Below are positions 62,011 to 64,000 of a DNA stretch of 64,000 nucleotides, in pieces. How positions within the stretch are numbered: position 1 is the first letter of the stretch; each line of letters starts with the position of its first letter. Source of the stretch: Nitrosococcus wardiae (GTDB taxonomy: Bacteria > Pseudomonadota > Gammaproteobacteria > Nitrosococcales > Nitrosococcaceae); contig NZ_CP038033.1 of assembly GCF_004421105.1 (NCBI RefSeq), positions 1,445,659 to 1,509,658 of the forward strand. Reading direction: 5' to 3'. The notes beneath the pieces are model-generated. The model was not told where the DNA came from. It saw only the letters and a list, made by a program, of their open reading frames with translations, and did not search any database. Position numbers and translations under genes: made by a program.

Positions 62011-62916
62011 TTACGTCCTATCCAGCAGTTGACGGAGGCGGTGAGCTACGATAACCGCTGAAAGTTGGCCGAGCTGACGATTGGGCGCTAACACATAAGC
62101 GCTATGATTTCCCCAGGGATGATAATGCTCCGGCTGACCGGGGCCAAATAGGGTTAAGGTTGGGGTGCCCACCGCTGCCGCCAGGTGCCCCAGGCCGGAA
62201 TCATTACCCACAAAGACACTGGCCTTTTGAAGTACCGCAGCCACTTGTAATAAGTCAGTGCTTCCACACAGATCAACATAGGGCAAGGGCAGGTTTACGC
62301 TAACCGCCTGGCTTCGTTCCCGATCCTGAGGACCACCAATCAGAATCACCCCCTCAAAGTCATGCTTGACTGCATTGACCAGCGCGGTAAATGCGGAGGC
62401 AGGCCAGATTTTGGGAGCCCAATTGGCCCCCGGTCCCAAAGCAAGCCAACGGCGCCCCGGCAGCGGGGAGAGTCTCGTTTTAGCGAATTGCACCTGCTCT
62501 GCCTGTAGCCAAACTCGGCAAGGAGGGATGGAGGCAGCAGGGGGGCGTAGGGGCGCCAACACGGCCATATGGCGCTCTACGGCATGGGGACCGGTAGGTT
62601 TAACCCCTCTTTTAGTCAGTCGTTTTCGGGCCCTTAAGAGGTAGGCGAGACCATCGGTGCGAAGGTCAACCACCAGATCGTAAGAAGTGCGGCGTAACTG
62701 ATGAATCAGCCCCATCAGTTTTCGCCAGCCGGCTTTCTTGTGTTTGTGCAAAATGCGGCCCCGATAAGGGCAATGGGTAAAGACCAGGCTCGAGCGGGGG
62801 TCTGCCACCAAGTCAATAGAGGCTTCAGGAAAGCATTGGCGCAAGGTCTCTAGGGCCGGGGTGGTGAGCACCGCATCACCAATGTTGCTAAGAGTAATGA
62901 ATAATACTTTGCGCAT
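62011..62916 (-). CDS. Glycosyltransferase family 9 (heptosyltransferase-like)
   Basis: 301 residues with KVLFITLSNIGDAVLTTPAL and VGNDSGLGHLAAAVGTPTLT, standard for GT9 enzymes. It is slightly shorter than most. It is co-transcribed with the GT4 gene downstream. This is the third GT9 gene of the region, so several heptoses or heptose-like sugars are probably added. Confidence 0.9.
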   Translation of the reverse strand: MRKVLFITLSNIGDAVLTTPALETLRQCFPEASIDLVADPRSSLVFTHCPYRGRILHKHKKAGWRKLMGLIHQLRRTSYDLVVDLRTDGLAYLLRARKRLTKRGVKPTGPHAVERHMAVLAPLRPPAASIPPCRVWLQAEQVQFAKTRLSPLPGRRWLALGPGANWAPKIWPASAFTALVNAVKHDFEGVILIGGPQDRERSQAVSVNLPLPYVDLCGSTDLLQVAAVLQKASVFVGNDSGLGHLAAAVGTPTLTLFGPGQPEHYHPWGNHSAYVLAPNRQLGQLSAVIVAHRLRQLLDRT

Positions 62917-62956
62917 GGTTTGGAAGGGGCCAGGAAAAAGCTCGGATTATACTGGA

Positions 62957-63712
62957 CTAACCAGAGTTTGCCAGCCAGATGAGTGTCGCCATACGCCCCG
63001 TTTTCCCCTCCCGTCGATAGGAATAGAAACGGTGGGGGTCGGCAACGGTGCAGTATTGGCCACCATAAATCCATTGGACCCCTTGCTTTGCAAGAGCTAG
63101 GCGCGCCAGTTGGTAAATATCTGCTAGCCAGCGCCCTTGGCGGTGAACGGTGAAGGCTGAGGTATGACGCCAATCCTGGTCTAAAAAAACCTCCCTTACT
63201 TCGGGGCCGACCTCAAAAGCTTGGGGGCCAATGGCCGGGCCCAGCCAAGCCAGCAAACGTTTTCCAGGAACTTCCAAGGCGCTGACTGTAGCCTCAATAA
63301 TACCTGCAGCTAAGCCCCGCCAGCCACAGTGAGCAGCCGCTACCTTTGTACCTTCTTGGTTGCAGAGTAGCAAGGGTAAGCAGTCGGCGGTGAGTATGGC
63401 GCATACCGAACCGGGTCCATAAGCAACACTAGCATCGCCCCGTTGTCCAGGACCCTTGTTAGCAGAGACGATTTCATTGCCATGGACTTGTGTTAACCAA
63501 CTTGGTTCGATGGGCAAAGAGAGGGATTGCTGAAGGCGAATTCGGTTCTTTTCTACAACCTCTAGTCTATCTCCCACATGGTTGGCAAGGTTAAGGGAAT
63601 GATAAGGAGGGGAACTAACTCCGCCCCTGCGGGTGGTGGTATAGGCCTGGATATTGCCCGGAGCGGGCCATTGGGGAGTGATGACAGGGAGTGTATTGTC
63701 TTTTTCGTTCAT
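62957..63712 (-). CDS. pgeF: Peptidoglycan editing factor / purine nucleoside phosphorylase (YfiH/YlmD)
   Basis: 251 residues of the multicopper polyphenol-oxidase-like family. The metal ligands are in QVHGNEIV (His), ILTADCLPLLL (Cys) and AAHCGWRGL (His). Members have purine nucleoside phosphorylase/adenosine deaminase activity and are linked to peptidoglycan quality control. The length is typical. Confidence 0.92.
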   Translation of the reverse strand: MNEKDNTLPVITPQWPAPGNIQAYTTTRRGGVSSPPYHSLNLANHVGDRLEVVEKNRIRLQQSLSLPIEPSWLTQVHGNEIVSANKGPGQRGDASVAYGPGSVCAILTADCLPLLLCNQEGTKVAAAHCGWRGLAAGIIEATVSALEVPGKRLLAWLGPAIGPQAFEVGPEVREVFLDQDWRHTSAFTVHRQGRWLADIYQLARLALAKQGVQWIYGGQYCTVADPHRFYSYRREGKTGRMATLIWLANSG

Positions 63713-63861
63713 ATCCTTGTAATCCCGAAAAAAAATAAGCTATTTTTTAAGATACGGCCTTTAATCAATCCCTTGCAGGTAGCGTGTGGTGAGCAAGAAC
63801 CCGTCGAATCTATTAGGGCGAATTTTAATTTAATGAGTAACATGAAATTATCTTCTTTGGT

Positions 63862-63951
63862 ATGAATAGTAAATGGATTCTTCTCGCGGCGGTGGCCCTG
63901 CTTTGCCTGCTGATCTTTTTATTGCCGGCCATTATTTATTTGCTGAAGTAA
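63862..63951 (+). CDS. Tiny single-helix membrane protein
   Basis: 29 residues from ATG 63862: a short polar start (MNSKW) and one hydrophobic helix through to LLK. The composition is clearly membrane-like, but the gene is small and I see no strong ribosome site, so this is a tentative call. Confidence 0.45.
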   Translation: MNSKWILLAAVALLCLLIFLLPAIIYLLK

Positions 63952-64000
63952 GGCGACGAGCGACGGAAGGAGAGGGCTAAAAGCCGGATCGGGTCTATTA

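Overview
The window looks like a chromosome segment of a gammaproteobacterium. The neighbourhood dsbA / cytochrome c4 / engB / polA is typical of that class, and with DUF2782, speA-speE, ELM1 and the LPS-core genes it suggests a Chromatiales-type bacterium. A Nitrosococcus-like source is my inference, not something the sequence proves. Housekeeping genes at both ends frame a middle full of mobile DNA and broken genes.

Region by region. 1-5.2 kb: the 5' part of kdsB coupled to a LOG-family gene, a lone TnpB, an EF-hand protein, and an SDR plus membrane protein pair. 5.4-11.9 kb: a compact minus-strand signalling operon (MerR-like protein, 1075-aa hybrid kinase with three receiver domains, CheR, CheB, second hybrid kinase). 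12.3-14.7 kb: secF without secD, preceded by what looks like a stub of secD, then a UMF1-type transporter. 14.7-20.1 kb: a scrap-yard of IS elements and broken genes (IS701-like element, IS21-like and IS5/IS1182-like remnants, IS1634-like remnant, GH15 and AhpD-like fragments) around a porin gene. 20.2-28.2 kb: a sugar-dehydrogenase-like SDR, a mercuric-reductase-like flavoprotein, a cytochrome c-cupredoxin fusion gene broken by a stop codon and an IS630 element with exact TA duplication, a broken AhpD-like gene, a frameshifted DUF3179 gene, and an ECF sigma / anti-sigma pair.

28.7-45.6 kb is the main accessory region and is nested. The outer layer is an integrative element bounded by a 15-bp repeat that is the 3' end of a tRNA-Ser(CGA) gene. 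It carries a tyrosine integrase, an AlpA-like regulator, a DUF3631 ATPase and a terminase-small-subunit-like protein but no capsid genes, so it resembles a phage satellite. Its cargo includes a candidate new cassette: a C39-like cysteine-peptidase protein (Cys199/His300/Asp342-343), convergent with a small protein plus membrane protein pair. The inner layer, 37306-45373, is an 8068-bp ISL3-family transposon with matching terminal inverted repeats and a perfect 8-bp target duplication (CAAAAATC). Its cargo is a complete type I restriction-modification operon, hsdM-hsdS-hsdR, with the transposase gene packed 4 bp behind hsdR. This mobile R-M transposon is the most striking find.

46-64 kb is ordinary chromosome: dsbA, cytochrome c4, engB, polA with its terminator, a second LOG gene, DUF2782, divergent speA and speE, a cluster of LPS-core/O-antigen glycosyltransferases with an O-antigen-ligase-like protein and an ELM1-family protein, and pgeF. 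The LPS cluster fits functionally with kdsB at the other end of the window.
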